64,000 nt of DNA from Streptomyces sp. TLI_053 (GCF_900105395.1 NZ_LT629775.1:1798001-1862000); one strand, 5' to 3'; counted from the stretch's first letter, positions 7,841 to 18,566 are shown. Made by a program: numbers and translations. The notes: generated by a model not told the origin, from the letters alone.

Positions 7841-8581
7841 TCAGCCGAGCGGGAACACCTCGAACGGGACGGCGAAGCGGGTGCCGAGGCGGGTGCCCGC
7901 CGCGCGGCCGAAGCCCTCCAGGAAGCCGCGCGCGTCCGCCATCGCGCCGCCGAGGCCGGCCAGGTACGCCTTGTGCTCCTCCAGCGAGGCCACCCCCCGG
8001 TCGAAGTGCTCGGTGATGTCGACCGCGTGCCCGGACTCCGGCGAGCCGGAGACCAGGATCGCCCGCACCCCGTTCCACGGCTCGTGCCCCTCCGCGGTCA
8101 GCTCGCGGAAGATCCAGCGGTTGCCCGCGTCCCGCACCCCGTCGAGAACGGCCCGGCCGACCGCGATGTGGTCGGCCTGGTTGAGGTACGGCCCGCCCCA
8201 GGTGTCGTGGAAGTTGATCGTGACGACGACGTCGGGGCGGTGCCGGCGGACGGCGCGGGCGATGTCCCGGCGCAGCGGCAGTCCGTTCTCGACGGTGCCG
8301 TCGGGGTGGCCGAGGAACTCGACGGTGTCGACGCCGACCACGGCCGCGGAGGCGATCTGCTCCGCCTCGCGCAGCGGGCCGCACGACTCCGGCTCCATGC
8401 TGTCGATCCCGGCCTCGCCGCTGGTGGCCATCACATAGACGACCTTCTTGCCCTGGTCCGTCCAGCGGGCGACGGCGGCGGCCCCGCCGTACTCCATGTC
8501 GTCGGGGTGGGCGACGACCACGAGGGCGCTCTGCCAGTCCTCGTCGAGGTGCTCGAACGGCTTCGGCTGCGGCTCGGTCAT
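7841..8581 (-). CDS. PIG-L family deacetylase
   Basis: 246 aa. The metal-binding AHPDDMEYGGAA motif near residue 24 and the second motif DHIAVGRAV are as expected for the PIG-L/LmbE fold. The family removes acetyl groups from N-acetylglucosamine-type substrates such as mycothiol intermediates and antibiotics. This short form lacks obvious MshB-specific features, so the substrate is unassigned. The ATG is preceded by GGGAGAGGCAGC. It is divergent from the ArsR-type gene, with a 195-bp gap containing three palindromes. Confidence 0.88.
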   Translation of the reverse strand: MTEPQPKPFEHLDEDWQSALVVVAHPDDMEYGGAAAVARWTDQGKKVVYVMATSGEAGIDSMEPESCGPLREAEQIASAAVVGVDTVEFLGHPDGTVENGLPLRRDIARAVRRHRPDVVVTINFHDTWGGPYLNQADHIAVGRAVLDGVRDAGNRWIFRELTAEGHEPWNGVRAILVSGSPESGHAVDITEHFDRGVASLEEHKAYLAGLGGAMADARGFLEGFGRAAGTRLGTRFAVPFEVFPLG

Positions 8582-8691
8582 GGTGCTGCCTCTCCCTGGA
8601 ACCGGTGCGCGCGATGGAAACGCACCGTGCGGTCGTACGGTCCGACGGTCCTACCGGACGCGACTCTAGAAGATCATCGGACCGCCCGGGA

Positions 8692-8711
8692 TGCGATTCG
8701 GGACAATCGCA
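8692..8711. promoter_or_regulatory. Inverted repeat TGCGATT-N6-AATCGCA
   Basis: Perfect 7-bp arms just upstream of the two palindromes in the PIG-L/ArsR divergent region. The sequence differs from those palindromes, so it may bind a different protein. Confidence 0.5.
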
Positions 8712-8715
8712 AAGA

Positions 8716-8733
8716 TGCAGAGGATTCTCTGCA
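8716..8733. promoter_or_regulatory. Operator-like palindrome, TGCAGAGGATTCTCTGCA
   Basis: An 18-bp palindrome with one central mismatch, nearly identical to the site at 8744-8761. The centres are 28 bp apart. Probably bound by the downstream ArsR-type regulator. Confidence 0.75.
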
Positions 8734-8743
8734 GATGCCTCTA

Positions 8744-8761
8744 TGCAGAGGATCCTCTGCA
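8744..8761. promoter_or_regulatory. Perfect operator palindrome, TGCAGAGGATCCTCTGCA
   Basis: A perfect 18-bp dyad lying directly upstream of the -10 box at 8765, in the -35/spacer region of the ArsR-type/MFS promoter. A protein bound here would block RNA polymerase. Confidence 0.8.
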
Positions 8762-8764
8762 ATC

Positions 8765-8770
8765 TAGGCT
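8765..8770 (+). promoter_or_regulatory. -10 box TAGGCT of a leaderless ArsR-type/MFS transcript
   Basis: TAGGCT ends six bases before the ATG at 8777 and there is no Shine-Dalgarno, which fits a leaderless mRNA, common in actinomycetes. Confidence 0.6.
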
Positions 8771-8776
8771 GCCGTC

Positions 8777-9490
8777 ATGACCACCGAATTCCCCGCCGCT
8801 CCGGAACCCCCCGCCGCTCCGGAACCCCCCACCGCTCCCGGACCGCCCGATCCCCCGGGACCGCCGCAGCGCCGCCTGGACGCCCGCAGTCTGCGCGGGC
8901 TCGCGCACCCGCTGCGGATGCAGATCTTCGAGCTGCTCAACCTCGACGGGCCCGCGACCGCGACCCGGCTCGCCGAACGGCTCGGCGAGAACACCGGCAC
9001 CGTCAGCTGGCACCTGCGCCACCTCGCGGAGCACGGATTCATCGAGGAGGAGACCGGGCGCGGCACCAAGCGGGAGCGCTGGTGGCGGCGGGTGGAGGTG
9101 TCCAACCGGCTCGACACCGCCGACTTCCGCGACGACCCGGACACCCGCGGCGCGGTCTCGCTCTATCTGAACCAGCTGGTCCAGCAGTACTTCAACCGGG
9201 TCAACGACTACATCACCGAGGACTGGCCGGACGAGTGGCGCAACGTCGGCACCATCTCCGACTGGCGCCGGCTGCGGCTGAACCCGGCCCAGCTCCAGGC
9301 GCTCAACGACGAGATCTTCGCCGTCGTCGAACGCCACACCCCGGCCCCGGACGCCGCCCCGGACCCGGCGGCGCTGCCGATCGTCGTCCAGCTCCAGTCC
9401 TTCCCGCGACGGTCCCGCACCGACGCGGCCGGAAGCGCCGAAGACCGGAGCGCCGACACCCGCACCGACGCCGCCGGGAGCGCCGAGTGA
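8777..9490 (+). CDS. ArsR-type winged-helix transcriptional regulator
   Basis: 237 aa. A Pro-rich N-terminus (several PPAAPEPP-like units) leads into a winged helix at about residues 35-110 (LRGLAHPLRMQIFELL, NTGTVSWHLRHLAEHGFI). A C-terminal half of unknown function and a repeat-like Ala/Gly/Ser end (AGSAEDRSADTRTDAAGSAE) follow. No metal-binding Cys pair is seen, so sensing of an organic ligand is more likely than metal. The stop overlaps the MFS start by four bases (GTGA). Together with the two palindromes this indicates a self-regulated regulator/exporter operon. Confidence 0.9.
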   Translation: MTTEFPAAPEPPAAPEPPTAPGPPDPPGPPQRRLDARSLRGLAHPLRMQIFELLNLDGPATATRLAERLGENTGTVSWHLRHLAEHGFIEEETGRGTKRERWWRRVEVSNRLDTADFRDDPDTRGAVSLYLNQLVQQYFNRVNDYITEDWPDEWRNVGTISDWRRLRLNPAQLQALNDEIFAVVERHTPAPDAAPDPAALPIVVQLQSFPRRSRTDAAGSAEDRSADTRTDAAGSAE

Positions 9491-10809
9491 CGGGCGACGG
9501 GCGCCGCCGCAGCCTGCTGCGCCGCCACCGGGACTTCCGGCTGCTCTGGTGCGGCGAGACCGCCGGCAAGTTCGGCGCCTCCGTCACCGGCGTCGCGATG
9601 CCGCTCGTCGCCGTCTCCGAGCTGCACGCCTCCACCTTCCAGATCGGCCTGCTCAGCGCCGCCTCCTGGGCACCCTGGCTGGTCATGGGCCTGCCGGCCG
9701 GCGTCTGGGTGGACCGCTTACCCCGCCGGACCGTGATGCTGGCGGCCGCCGCCGTCTCGCTCGTCCTGTTCACCGCCGTCCCCGCCGCGGCCTGGGCCGG
9801 GCGGCTGAGCACCGGTCTGCTGCTGGCGGTCGCCCTGCTCACCGGCACCGCGGCGGTGTTCTTCCAGACCGCCTACACCGCCTACCTGCCCGACCTGCTC
9901 TCCCCCGCCGACCAGCCCGAGGGCAATGCCAAGCTGCACGGCAGCGCCTCCGCCGCCCAGATCGCCGGCCTCGGCTCCGGCGGCCTGTTCGCCCAGCTCG
10001 CCGGCGCCGCCAACGGCATGCTCGCCAACGCCGCGACCTTCCTGGTCCCGCTGCTCTGCCTGGGCCGGATCCGGCACCGCGAGACCCCGGCCGACCACTC
10101 CGGGCGCGGCGCCGACCGGGCGTTGCGGCGCGAGATCGGCGAGGGCCTGCGGCTGGTCGCCCGGGACCGCTGGCTGCGCACCCTCACCCTCTACGGCGCC
10201 ACCTCCAACCTGGCCCTGATGGGCTACCAGTCGATCCTGGTCGCCTTCCTGGTGCGCGAGGTCGGACTCGCCCCCGGCACCGTCGGCGGACTGGTCGCGG
10301 CGGCCGGCGGTGGCGGAGTGGTGGGCGCCTTCGCCGCCCGCCGGGTGGCCGCCCGGGTCGGCACGGCGCGCGCGATGATCCTGTTCGAGCTGGGCCTGCC
10401 CGTGCTCGCCCTGCTGATCCCGCTCACCGGGACCGGCGCGGGCATGCTCTGCTACGCCGTCGGCGGCTTCGGGGTCTCGGCCGGGGTGGTGGCCGGGAAC
10501 GTCATCAAGTCCGGCTTCCAGCAGCGCTACTGCCCGCCCGAGCTGCTCGGCCGGATCACCGCGAGTGCCGCCGTGCTCAACTACGGCACCATCCCGGTCG
10601 GCGCCCTGCTCGCCGGTGTGCTCGGCACCGCGGTGGGCCTTCGCCCGGCGATGTGGATCACCACGGCCGGGGTGCCGCTGGCGGCGCTGGTCCTCCTGTT
10701 CTCCCCCGTCGGCCGGGTCCGCGACCTCCCCACCACCCGCCGCCCGGCCGACCCGGCCCCCGCACCGGCACCGGCGCCGGCGCCCGGCACCACCGCCGCC
10801 CCCGCCTGA
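9487..10809 (+). CDS. MFS exporter (EntS-like), with a TTA codon
   Basis: 440 aa from the GTG that overlaps the regulator's stop. About 12 membrane segments, starting FRLLWCGETAGKFGASVTGVA, with the MFS loop VDRLPRRTVML between helices 2 and 3. The family exports siderophores, macrolides and other small molecules. Codon 78 (9718-9720) is TTA, the rare leucine codon read by the bldA tRNA; it is the only TTA I noticed in the window. The tail is a Pro/Ala repeat. Likely derepressed by the ligand of the upstream regulator, and its translation may depend on bldA. Confidence 0.9.
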   Translation: MTGDGRRRSLLRRHRDFRLLWCGETAGKFGASVTGVAMPLVAVSELHASTFQIGLLSAASWAPWLVMGLPAGVWVDRLPRRTVMLAAAAVSLVLFTAVPAAAWAGRLSTGLLLAVALLTGTAAVFFQTAYTAYLPDLLSPADQPEGNAKLHGSASAAQIAGLGSGGLFAQLAGAANGMLANAATFLVPLLCLGRIRHRETPADHSGRGADRALRREIGEGLRLVARDRWLRTLTLYGATSNLALMGYQSILVAFLVREVGLAPGTVGGLVAAAGGGGVVGAFAARRVAARVGTARAMILFELGLPVLALLIPLTGTGAGMLCYAVGGFGVSAGVVAGNVIKSGFQQRYCPPELLGRITASAAVLNYGTIPVGALLAGVLGTAVGLRPAMWITTAGVPLAALVLLFSPVGRVRDLPTTRRPADPAPAPAPAPAPGTTAAPA

Positions 10810-10857
10810 CCCGCCCTCACCCGCGCGGTGGGCCCCCGGGCCGGCCCGCCCCGCCCG

Positions 10858-10906
10858 TGCCCGCTCCGCCCGTGCCCCGCCCCGCCCCTGCCCGCTCCGC
10901 CCGTGC
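10858..10906. repeat. 18-bp direct repeat in a C-rich gap
   Basis: TGCCCGCTCCGCCCGTGC occurs at 10858-10875 and again at 10889-10906, inside a strongly strand-biased C-rich stretch between the MFS and FUSC genes. Confidence 0.9.
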
Positions 10907-10939
10907 GCGCCGCGCCCGGGGCCGTACCGCCGGGCACCG

Positions 10940-10945
10940 TAGGTT
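10940..10945 (+). promoter_or_regulatory. -10 box TAGGTT of a leaderless FUSC transcript
   Basis: The box ends six bases before the ATG at 10952 and no Shine-Dalgarno is present, so a leaderless message is likely. Confidence 0.5.
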
Positions 10946-10951
10946 TGGCCC

Positions 10952-12946
10952 ATGGCACAGCGCGCACACGGCGTCCGGCTCTCGCCGCCGACCTGGCTGA
11001 CGGCCGGCCTGCGGCCGCAACCCGCGCCGGTGCCGTGGGCGGCGGTGGCCCGCGCCGCGGTGGCGCTCTCCGCGCCGCTGGCCGTCGGCCTCGCCGCCGG
11101 GCGGCCCGCGTACGGCGCGCTGGTCTCGATGGGCGCCCTGTCCGGCGTGATCGGCGACACCGCCGACGCCTACCGGATGCGGTTCTTCAACATCGCCGTC
11201 CCCCAGCTCTTCGGCGCCGTCGGCGTCACCCTCGGCACCCTGGTGTACGGCCGCGACTGGACCGCCGTCGCCGTCCTCACCCTGGTGGCGCTGGTCTCCG
11301 GGATGATCTCCTCGATCGGCTCGGTCGCCTCCGTCTCCGGACTGCTGCTGCTCCTCAACGCCGTCGTCGGGGCCGGGCTGCCGATGCCCCGCCCGTGGTG
11401 GACGGCACCGCTGCTGCTCACCGCCGGCGGGGCCGTGGTGCTGCTGCTCACCCTGTTCGGCTGGCCACTGCGCGGCGGCGTCCCCGAACGGGCGGCGGTC
11501 GCCGCCTCCTACCGCGCGGTCGCCGGGTTCGTCCGGGCCGCGGGCACCCCCGAGCACGACGAACGGCGGCAGGCCGTCACCCAGTCGCTCAACACCTCCT
11601 ACGACCTGCTGCTCACCCACCGCACCCGCCGGCACGGCCGCTCCCCCGGGCTGACCCGGCTGATCGCCGGACTCAACGCGCTGATCCCGATCGTCGAGGC
11701 GGCCTCCGCCGCCAAACTGCGCCCGGCCCGGCTGGGCCCGCTGCCGGAGGCCTGGCCGGCGGCCGTGCTGGCTCTCGCCGACAGCATCGAGCGAGGCCCC
11801 CGGACCGGTGCCGCCGTCGCACTCGACCTGCCCGCGCCCACCGGCCCCTCGGAACGCGCCCTGGACCGGGCGCTGCGCTACGCGGCCGCCGTCGCCGCCG
11901 AGCCCGACCACGCGCACGCCGCCGATCCCGACCGGCTCGGCCGCCCCGCCGCCCCCTGGGTGCGGACCCGGCGCGCGGCCCGGGCGGCGCTGCTCTCCGG
12001 CGCGTCCTGGCGCTACGGCCTGCGGCTGGCGCTCTGCATCGGCCTGGCCCAGGTGGTGGTGTCGGTGCTGCCGGTGCCCCGCTCCTACTGGGTCGCGCTG
12101 ACCGTCACCTTCGTCCTCAAACCGGACTTCGGCTCGGTGTTCTCCCGGGCCGTGCTGCGCGCCCTCGGCACCGCCGGCGGGCTGCTGCTCGCCGTGCCGG
12201 TACTGGCCGAGGTGCCGCGCGGCTGGTGGGACGTGCCGACCGTCGCGGTGCTGGCCGCACTGATCCCGGCCTTCTCCGCCAAGGGGTACGCGTTCCAGAC
12301 CGCGGCCATCACCCCGGTCATCCTGCTGCTGTCCGACCTGCTCAACCACCAGCGGTTCGGACTCGTCCTGCCCCGGCTCTACGACTCGCTGATCGGCTGC
12401 GGGATCGCGCTGGTCGCCGGGTACCTGTGCTGGCCGGAGTCCTGGCACACCCGGATCGGCGACCGGCTGGCCGACACCGTGGCGGACGCCGCCGCGTACG
12501 TGGCACTGGCCTTCGCCGGCGCCCCCGGCCACGACCGCCCGGCCCGGCCGCTCCGGCGCCGGCGCCTCTACCGGGACCTCTCGGCGGTCCGCTCCGAGTT
12601 CCAGCGCGCGCTCACCGAACCGCCGCCGACCGGACCGCGGGCGGCGGCCTGGTGGCCACTGGTGATCGCGGTGGAACGGGTGGTGGAGGCGACGACCGCC
12701 ACCCGGGTCCGGGTCGAGCACGGGGAACCGGCGCCACCGCCGGGCGAGGTCGCCGCCATCGCGGCGGACCTGGCCGCGCTGGCCGGGGCGCTGCGCTCCG
12801 GCACGCCCCTGCCGGGGCCGGACGGGGAGGCGGCCGCGCGGCCGGCCGCCGTCGCGGCGACCGGCCCCGCCGCGCCCGACGTGCTCGGCCCGCTGCGCAG
12901 CGAGGTCCGGGCCGCCTGCGCCATCGCCTCCCCGGTGCTCGGCTGA
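10952..12946 (+). CDS. FUSC family membrane protein
   Basis: 664 aa. Two sets of about five to six membrane helices (residues 25-180 and 350-500) are separated and followed by soluble helical regions, the standard FUSC/aromatic-acid-exporter-like architecture. Motifs include YGALVSMGALSGVIGD near the start and YWVALTVTFVLKPDFGSVF at the second set. Family members are proposed to export aromatic or fusaric-type acids. It stands alone between an MFS operon and a convergent amidase. A shorter FUSC-like protein is encoded at 40204-41196. Confidence 0.87.
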   Translation: MAQRAHGVRLSPPTWLTAGLRPQPAPVPWAAVARAAVALSAPLAVGLAAGRPAYGALVSMGALSGVIGDTADAYRMRFFNIAVPQLFGAVGVTLGTLVYGRDWTAVAVLTLVALVSGMISSIGSVASVSGLLLLLNAVVGAGLPMPRPWWTAPLLLTAGGAVVLLLTLFGWPLRGGVPERAAVAASYRAVAGFVRAAGTPEHDERRQAVTQSLNTSYDLLLTHRTRRHGRSPGLTRLIAGLNALIPIVEAASAAKLRPARLGPLPEAWPAAVLALADSIERGPRTGAAVALDLPAPTGPSERALDRALRYAAAVAAEPDHAHAADPDRLGRPAAPWVRTRRAARAALLSGASWRYGLRLALCIGLAQVVVSVLPVPRSYWVALTVTFVLKPDFGSVFSRAVLRALGTAGGLLLAVPVLAEVPRGWWDVPTVAVLAALIPAFSAKGYAFQTAAITPVILLLSDLLNHQRFGLVLPRLYDSLIGCGIALVAGYLCWPESWHTRIGDRLADTVADAAAYVALAFAGAPGHDRPARPLRRRRLYRDLSAVRSEFQRALTEPPPTGPRAAAWWPLVIAVERVVEATTATRVRVEHGEPAPPPGEVAAIAADLAALAGALRSGTPLPGPDGEAAARPAAVAATGPAAPDVLGPLRSEVRAACAIASPVLG

Positions 12947-13004
12947 GCGACCCGCCCCGGACCGCGGCCGTACGGGCCCCGCGCGCCCGACCGCCCCGCC
13001 CCCG

Positions 13005-13036
13005 GTCCTGGATCCGCCCTCAGTCCTGGATCCGCC
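13005..13036. repeat. Duplicated 3' end of the amidase gene
   Basis: GTCCTGGATCCGCC occurs at 13005-13018 and 13023-13036 (18-bp period). The second copy is the end of the amidase coding sequence; the first lies just past its stop. Confidence 0.9.
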
Positions 13037-14426
13037 GCCAGGGCCGGTCCGCCTCCAGGGCGAACGCCAGCTCCAGCAGCACCCGCTCCTCCCCGTGCGC
13101 CGCCGACAGGTGGACGCCGATCGGCAGGCCCTCGGCGCTCGCACCGGTCGGCAGCGCGATCGCCGGGCCACCGGTCACGTTGTTGACCGGTGTGATCGCC
13201 ACGTACCGGGTGAGCCGGTCGATCAGCTCCTCGAAGGCGACGTTCGGGCTCAGGTACCCGATCGGCGGGGCGACGTGCGCCAGCACCGGCGAGAGGACCA
13301 CGTCGTGGGTCCGGAACATCCCCGCGTACGTCTCCTCGGCGCGCCGCAGCCGCCGGACCACCCCCGGCACCCGGCGGAACTCCCGGTGGAAGAGCCGCCG
13401 CAGGCCGGTGGTCAGCCCGTCGAGACGGCTCGCCCGGAAACCGGGGTCGACGGTCAGCCGGCCCGTGGTGGCGATCAGGAAGGCGATGTAGCCCCAGTAG
13501 AGGACGAAGTCGCGGGAGAACTCCTCGCCGAACGGCATCACGGCCGGGGTCACCTCGTGCCCCAGGGCCTCCAGCCGGGCCGCGGTCGCCTCGACCGCCG
13601 CCCGGGTCGCCGCGTCGCTGGGTGCGACCGGCGAGTCCACCACCAGGCCCACCCGCAGCCGGCGCTCACCCGGGCCCTCGACCAGGCCGAGCGGGGGCAG
13701 CGCGGGATTGCGGTAGTGGCGTTCGGCGGCGGCGAAGAACGCGGCGGTGTCGCGCACGGAGCGGGTCAGCACGCCGTCCGTCACCAGGTCCACCGGCAGC
13801 CGGCGGCCCTGGGCGTTGGCCACCACCCGGCCCCGGGTGGGCTTGAGTCCGACCAGCCCGCAGCAGGCGGCCGGGATCCGGATCGACCCGCCGCCGTCGT
13901 TGGCGTGCGCGATCGGGACCACGCCGGAGGCGACCAGGGCGGCCGCGCCGCCCGAGGAGGCGCCCGGGGAGTGCGAGGTCAGCCAGGGGTTGCGGACGGG
14001 TCGGGCGGAGGCGAACTCGGTGGAGGCGTTGAGCCCGAACTCCGGCAGCCGGGTCTTGCCGAGAACACCCAGGCCGGTGCCGAGGAACTGCTCGGCGAAG
14101 CCGGCGCTGCGGCGCACGGGCCTGGCCCGGTAGGCCGAACTGCCCTGGCCGGTGGGCATCCCGCGCAGGTCGGTGTTGTCCTTCAGATAGCTGGGCACGC
14201 CGTACAGCGGAGCGTCCCGCACGCTTCCGTCCGCCGTGTGCGGCCGCCCGTACGCGGCGAAGGCGACCGGGGCGAGCGCGGCGTCGACCCGTCCGGCCCG
14301 GGCCGCCGCGGCCGCGGCCAGCTCGGCGGGGGCGACCTCACCGGCCCGCACCAGGGCGGCCAGCGCCACCGCGTCGTGCTCCCCCAGCGCGTCGTCCGCG
14401 TACGCGTGCACCCGCTCGTCGGCCAT
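13020..14426 (-). CDS. Amidase (amidase signature family)
   Basis: 468 aa. The Ser-cisSer-Lys triad is visible: Lys in PSYLKDN, the cis-Ser region in PGASSGGAAALVASG, and the nucleophile Ser in NDGGGSIRIPAACCGLVG. Length fits the family. These cytoplasmic enzymes hydrolyse carboxylic or peptide amides such as aryl amides, nylon oligomers or 6-aminohexanoate. The loops here resemble the 6-aminohexanoate-cyclic-dimer hydrolase-like branch, but substrate cannot be set from sequence. Start ATG at 14426. It is divergent from the beta-galactosidase gene and convergent with FUSC. Confidence 0.9.
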   Translation of the reverse strand: MADERVHAYADDALGEHDAVALAALVRAGEVAPAELAAAAAARAGRVDAALAPVAFAAYGRPHTADGSVRDAPLYGVPSYLKDNTDLRGMPTGQGSSAYRARPVRRSAGFAEQFLGTGLGVLGKTRLPEFGLNASTEFASARPVRNPWLTSHSPGASSGGAAALVASGVVPIAHANDGGGSIRIPAACCGLVGLKPTRGRVVANAQGRRLPVDLVTDGVLTRSVRDTAAFFAAAERHYRNPALPPLGLVEGPGERRLRVGLVVDSPVAPSDAATRAAVEATAARLEALGHEVTPAVMPFGEEFSRDFVLYWGYIAFLIATTGRLTVDPGFRASRLDGLTTGLRRLFHREFRRVPGVVRRLRRAEETYAGMFRTHDVVLSPVLAHVAPPIGYLSPNVAFEELIDRLTRYVAITPVNNVTGGPAIALPTGASAEGLPIGVHLSAAHGEERVLLELAFALEADRPWRRIQD

Positions 14427-14821
14427 CCGGACTCCCCATCCCTGCCAGTCGGTGGCGGCGCCCGCGGATACGTACCTACCCGCCGGTAATGCCGCGCGAG
14501 CTGAGCAGTCTAAGGGGGGAGCGGCGTGTGCGACAGCCTGTGTCCCGCACGCCGGCCCGTCCTGCGGACGCGGAACGACCGCCCGGGCGCGGCGCCCGGA
14601 GCGCCGGTGGTGTCGAAGCCACTGCGGGAATCCCGGGGCACGGGCGTCGGCGACCTCGCCCTCCTGCGGAGTGCCGCGTGCCCGCCGAAAGCCGGGTGGG
14701 GCGCGTACGGACCTCGTATACGCTGGCCGGACGAGGGCCGGCCCGGGGGGCTGACGCCCCGGGGCCGGTTCCGACGCAGCAGTACCCGACCGACGACCGC
14801 GTCAACCGAAAGCTGGTCCGC
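14427..14821. other. Non-coding divergent region, amidase / beta-galactosidase
   Basis: 395 bp without a convincing gene. A TATACG element (14717-14722) is a possible -10 box for the beta-galactosidase gene, roughly 100 bp before its ATG. No clear operator palindrome was found. Confidence 0.4.
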
Positions 14822-16618
14822 ATGATCGAGCTCGACTTCGACGACGACGGCTTCCGCCGCAACGGCGTGCCGCACCGGATCGTCTCCGGCGCTCTGCACT
14901 ACTTCCGGGTGCACCCGGAGCTGTGGGACGACCGGTTGGCCCGCCTGCGCGCGCTGGGTCTCAACACGGTGGACACCTACATCCCCTGGAACTTCCACGA
15001 GCTTCCCTCCGGCGAGCTGGACTTCACCGGCTGGCGGGACATCGCGCGGTTCGTCCGGACCGCCGAGCGGCACGGGCTGGACGTCATCCTGCGCCCGGGT
15101 CCCTACATCTGCGCCGAGTGGGAGTCGGGCGGCCTGCCGGCCCGGCTGCTCGCCACGGAGGGGACGGGGCTGCGCAGTTCCGACCCGGCGTTCCTGGCCG
15201 AGGTGGACGGCTGGTTCGACGCCGTGGTGCCCGAACTGCTGCCGCTGCTGGGCAGCCGGGGCGGTCCGGTGGTGGCCGTGCAGGTGGAGAACGAGTACGG
15301 GAGCTACGGCACCGACGCCGCCTACCTCGCCCATCTGCGCGACGGTCTGCTGGCGCGCGGGGTGGACTGCCTGCTGTTCACCGCCGACGGTTCCGAGGAC
15401 TTCATGCAGCAGGGCGGCGCGATCCCGGGGCTGCTGGCCACCGGGACCTTCGGCTCGCGGGCGCCGGAGCGCTTCGAGGTGCTGCGGCGGCAGCAGCCCA
15501 AGGGGCCGCTGGCGGCGATGGAGTTCTGGATCGGCTGGTTCGACCGGATCGGCGAGCCGCACCACGTCCGGGACGCCGCGGAGACGGCGGCCTCGCTCGA
15601 CGAGCTGCTCGCGACCGGGGCCTCGGTCAACCTGTACATGGCGCACGGCGGCACCAACTTCGGTTTCTGGGCGGGGGCCAACCACTCGGGAACCGGGCCG
15701 GACACCGCCGGCTACGAGCCGACCGTGACCAGCTACGACTACGACGCGCCGATCGGCGAGGCGGGCGAGCTGACCGACAAGTTCCACGCCCTGCGGTCCG
15801 TCATCGGCAAGTACCTGCCGCTCCCCGAGGGTGAACTCCCCTCTCCGCTGCCCCGCTTGGCGCCCCGCCGACTGGAGCGGGCGACCGGGCGGGCACGGCT
15901 GCTGGACTCCCTGGACGCGCTGTCGACACCCGTCCACCGGCCGACCACCGAGCCGATGGAGCGGGTCGGCCAGTCGCTCGGCCTGATCCACTACCGGACG
16001 CGTGTCCCCGGCCCGCGCCCCGGGATGCCGCTGCGGATCGACGGCATCGGGGACCGCGCGCAGGTCTTCGCGGACGGCCGCCCGATCGGTGTGCTGGACC
16101 GCAACGACCCGGGCGCGACACTGCGGCTGGCCGCCGGCCCGGCCGGGGTCACCCTGGACATCCTGGTCGAGGCCCTGGGGCGCGCCAACTACGGGCCCCA
16201 GCTGGACGATCGCAAGGGCATCCGGCGCGGCGTCTCGCACGAGCGCCAGCGGCTGCACGGCTGGGAGATCCGGCCGCTGCCGCTCGCCGACCTCTCCGCC
16301 CTGGCCTTCGGCGACGCCGTCGGCACCACCGACGGCGACCCGGCCTTCCACCGTTTCGAGACCGAGGTCGACGCGCCGGCGGACGCCTTCCTCGCCCTCC
16401 CGGGCTGGGGCCGGGGGCTGCTCTGGCTGAACGGTTTCCTGCTCGGCCGCTACACCGCGGAGGGCCCGCAGCGCACCCTGTACGCGCCGGGTCCGCTCTG
16501 GCTGGCGGGCCGCAACACCCTGGTGGTGCTCGAACTGGACCGGCACGCCGAGGCGTTGGAGATCCGCGACGAGCCGGACCTCGGCCCCACCACCCGCGCG
16601 CCCAGCGCGGACTACTGA
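14822..16618 (+). CDS. Beta-galactosidase, glycoside hydrolase family 35
   Basis: 598 aa from the ATG giving MIELDFDDDGFRRNG. The TIM barrel shows GALHYFRVHPELW, NTVDTYIPWNFHE and RPGPYICAEWE. The acid/base Glu is in QVENEYGSYG (about residue 157) and the nucleophile Glu in MEFWIGWFD (about 234). The C-terminal part carries the beta-sandwich domains (GWGRGLLWLNGFLLGRY) expected of GH35. There is no signal peptide, so it hydrolyses imported beta-galactosides in the cytoplasm. No transporter or LacI-type regulator is adjacent. It ends at a hairpin shared with the convergent glmS gene. Confidence 0.93.
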   Translation: MIELDFDDDGFRRNGVPHRIVSGALHYFRVHPELWDDRLARLRALGLNTVDTYIPWNFHELPSGELDFTGWRDIARFVRTAERHGLDVILRPGPYICAEWESGGLPARLLATEGTGLRSSDPAFLAEVDGWFDAVVPELLPLLGSRGGPVVAVQVENEYGSYGTDAAYLAHLRDGLLARGVDCLLFTADGSEDFMQQGGAIPGLLATGTFGSRAPERFEVLRRQQPKGPLAAMEFWIGWFDRIGEPHHVRDAAETAASLDELLATGASVNLYMAHGGTNFGFWAGANHSGTGPDTAGYEPTVTSYDYDAPIGEAGELTDKFHALRSVIGKYLPLPEGELPSPLPRLAPRRLERATGRARLLDSLDALSTPVHRPTTEPMERVGQSLGLIHYRTRVPGPRPGMPLRIDGIGDRAQVFADGRPIGVLDRNDPGATLRLAAGPAGVTLDILVEALGRANYGPQLDDRKGIRRGVSHERQRLHGWEIRPLPLADLSALAFGDAVGTTDGDPAFHRFETEVDAPADAFLALPGWGRGLLWLNGFLLGRYTAEGPQRTLYAPGPLWLAGRNTLVVLELDRHAEALEIRDEPDLGPTTRAPSADY

Positions 16619-16623
16619 GGCCC

Positions 16624-16662
16624 CCGAGGGGCTCCGCCCCGCGTCCGGGCGGGGCCCCTCGG
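16624..16662. terminator. Bidirectional hairpin between GH35 and glmS
   Basis: CCGAGGGGCTCCGCCC (16624-16639) pairs with GGGCGGGGCCCCTCGG (16647-16662), with one G-T pair and a 7-base loop. Confidence 0.75.
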
Positions 16663-16682
16663 CCACGCGAACCGCCGCCGTA

Positions 16683-18509
<1,827 letters not shown>

Positions 18510-18550
18510 GGTGGTGGGCTCCTTGGTTGCTTGGTTCCTTGGTTCCGGCC

Positions 18551-18566
18551 CCGCTACCGGTAGCGG
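18551..18566. promoter_or_regulatory. Perfect 16-bp palindrome upstream of glmS
   Basis: CCGCTACCGGTAGCGG lies 42 bp before the glmS ATG. Between it and the ribosome-binding site are three TTGGTT-like direct repeats (plus strand 18525-18545). It could be an operator or a leader hairpin. Confidence 0.55.

Noticed and set aside
10817..13171. Long minus-strand frame opposite the FUSC gene
   Set aside because: Composition (Gly/Arg/Gln-rich, no motifs) is that of antisense to a GC-rich gene.
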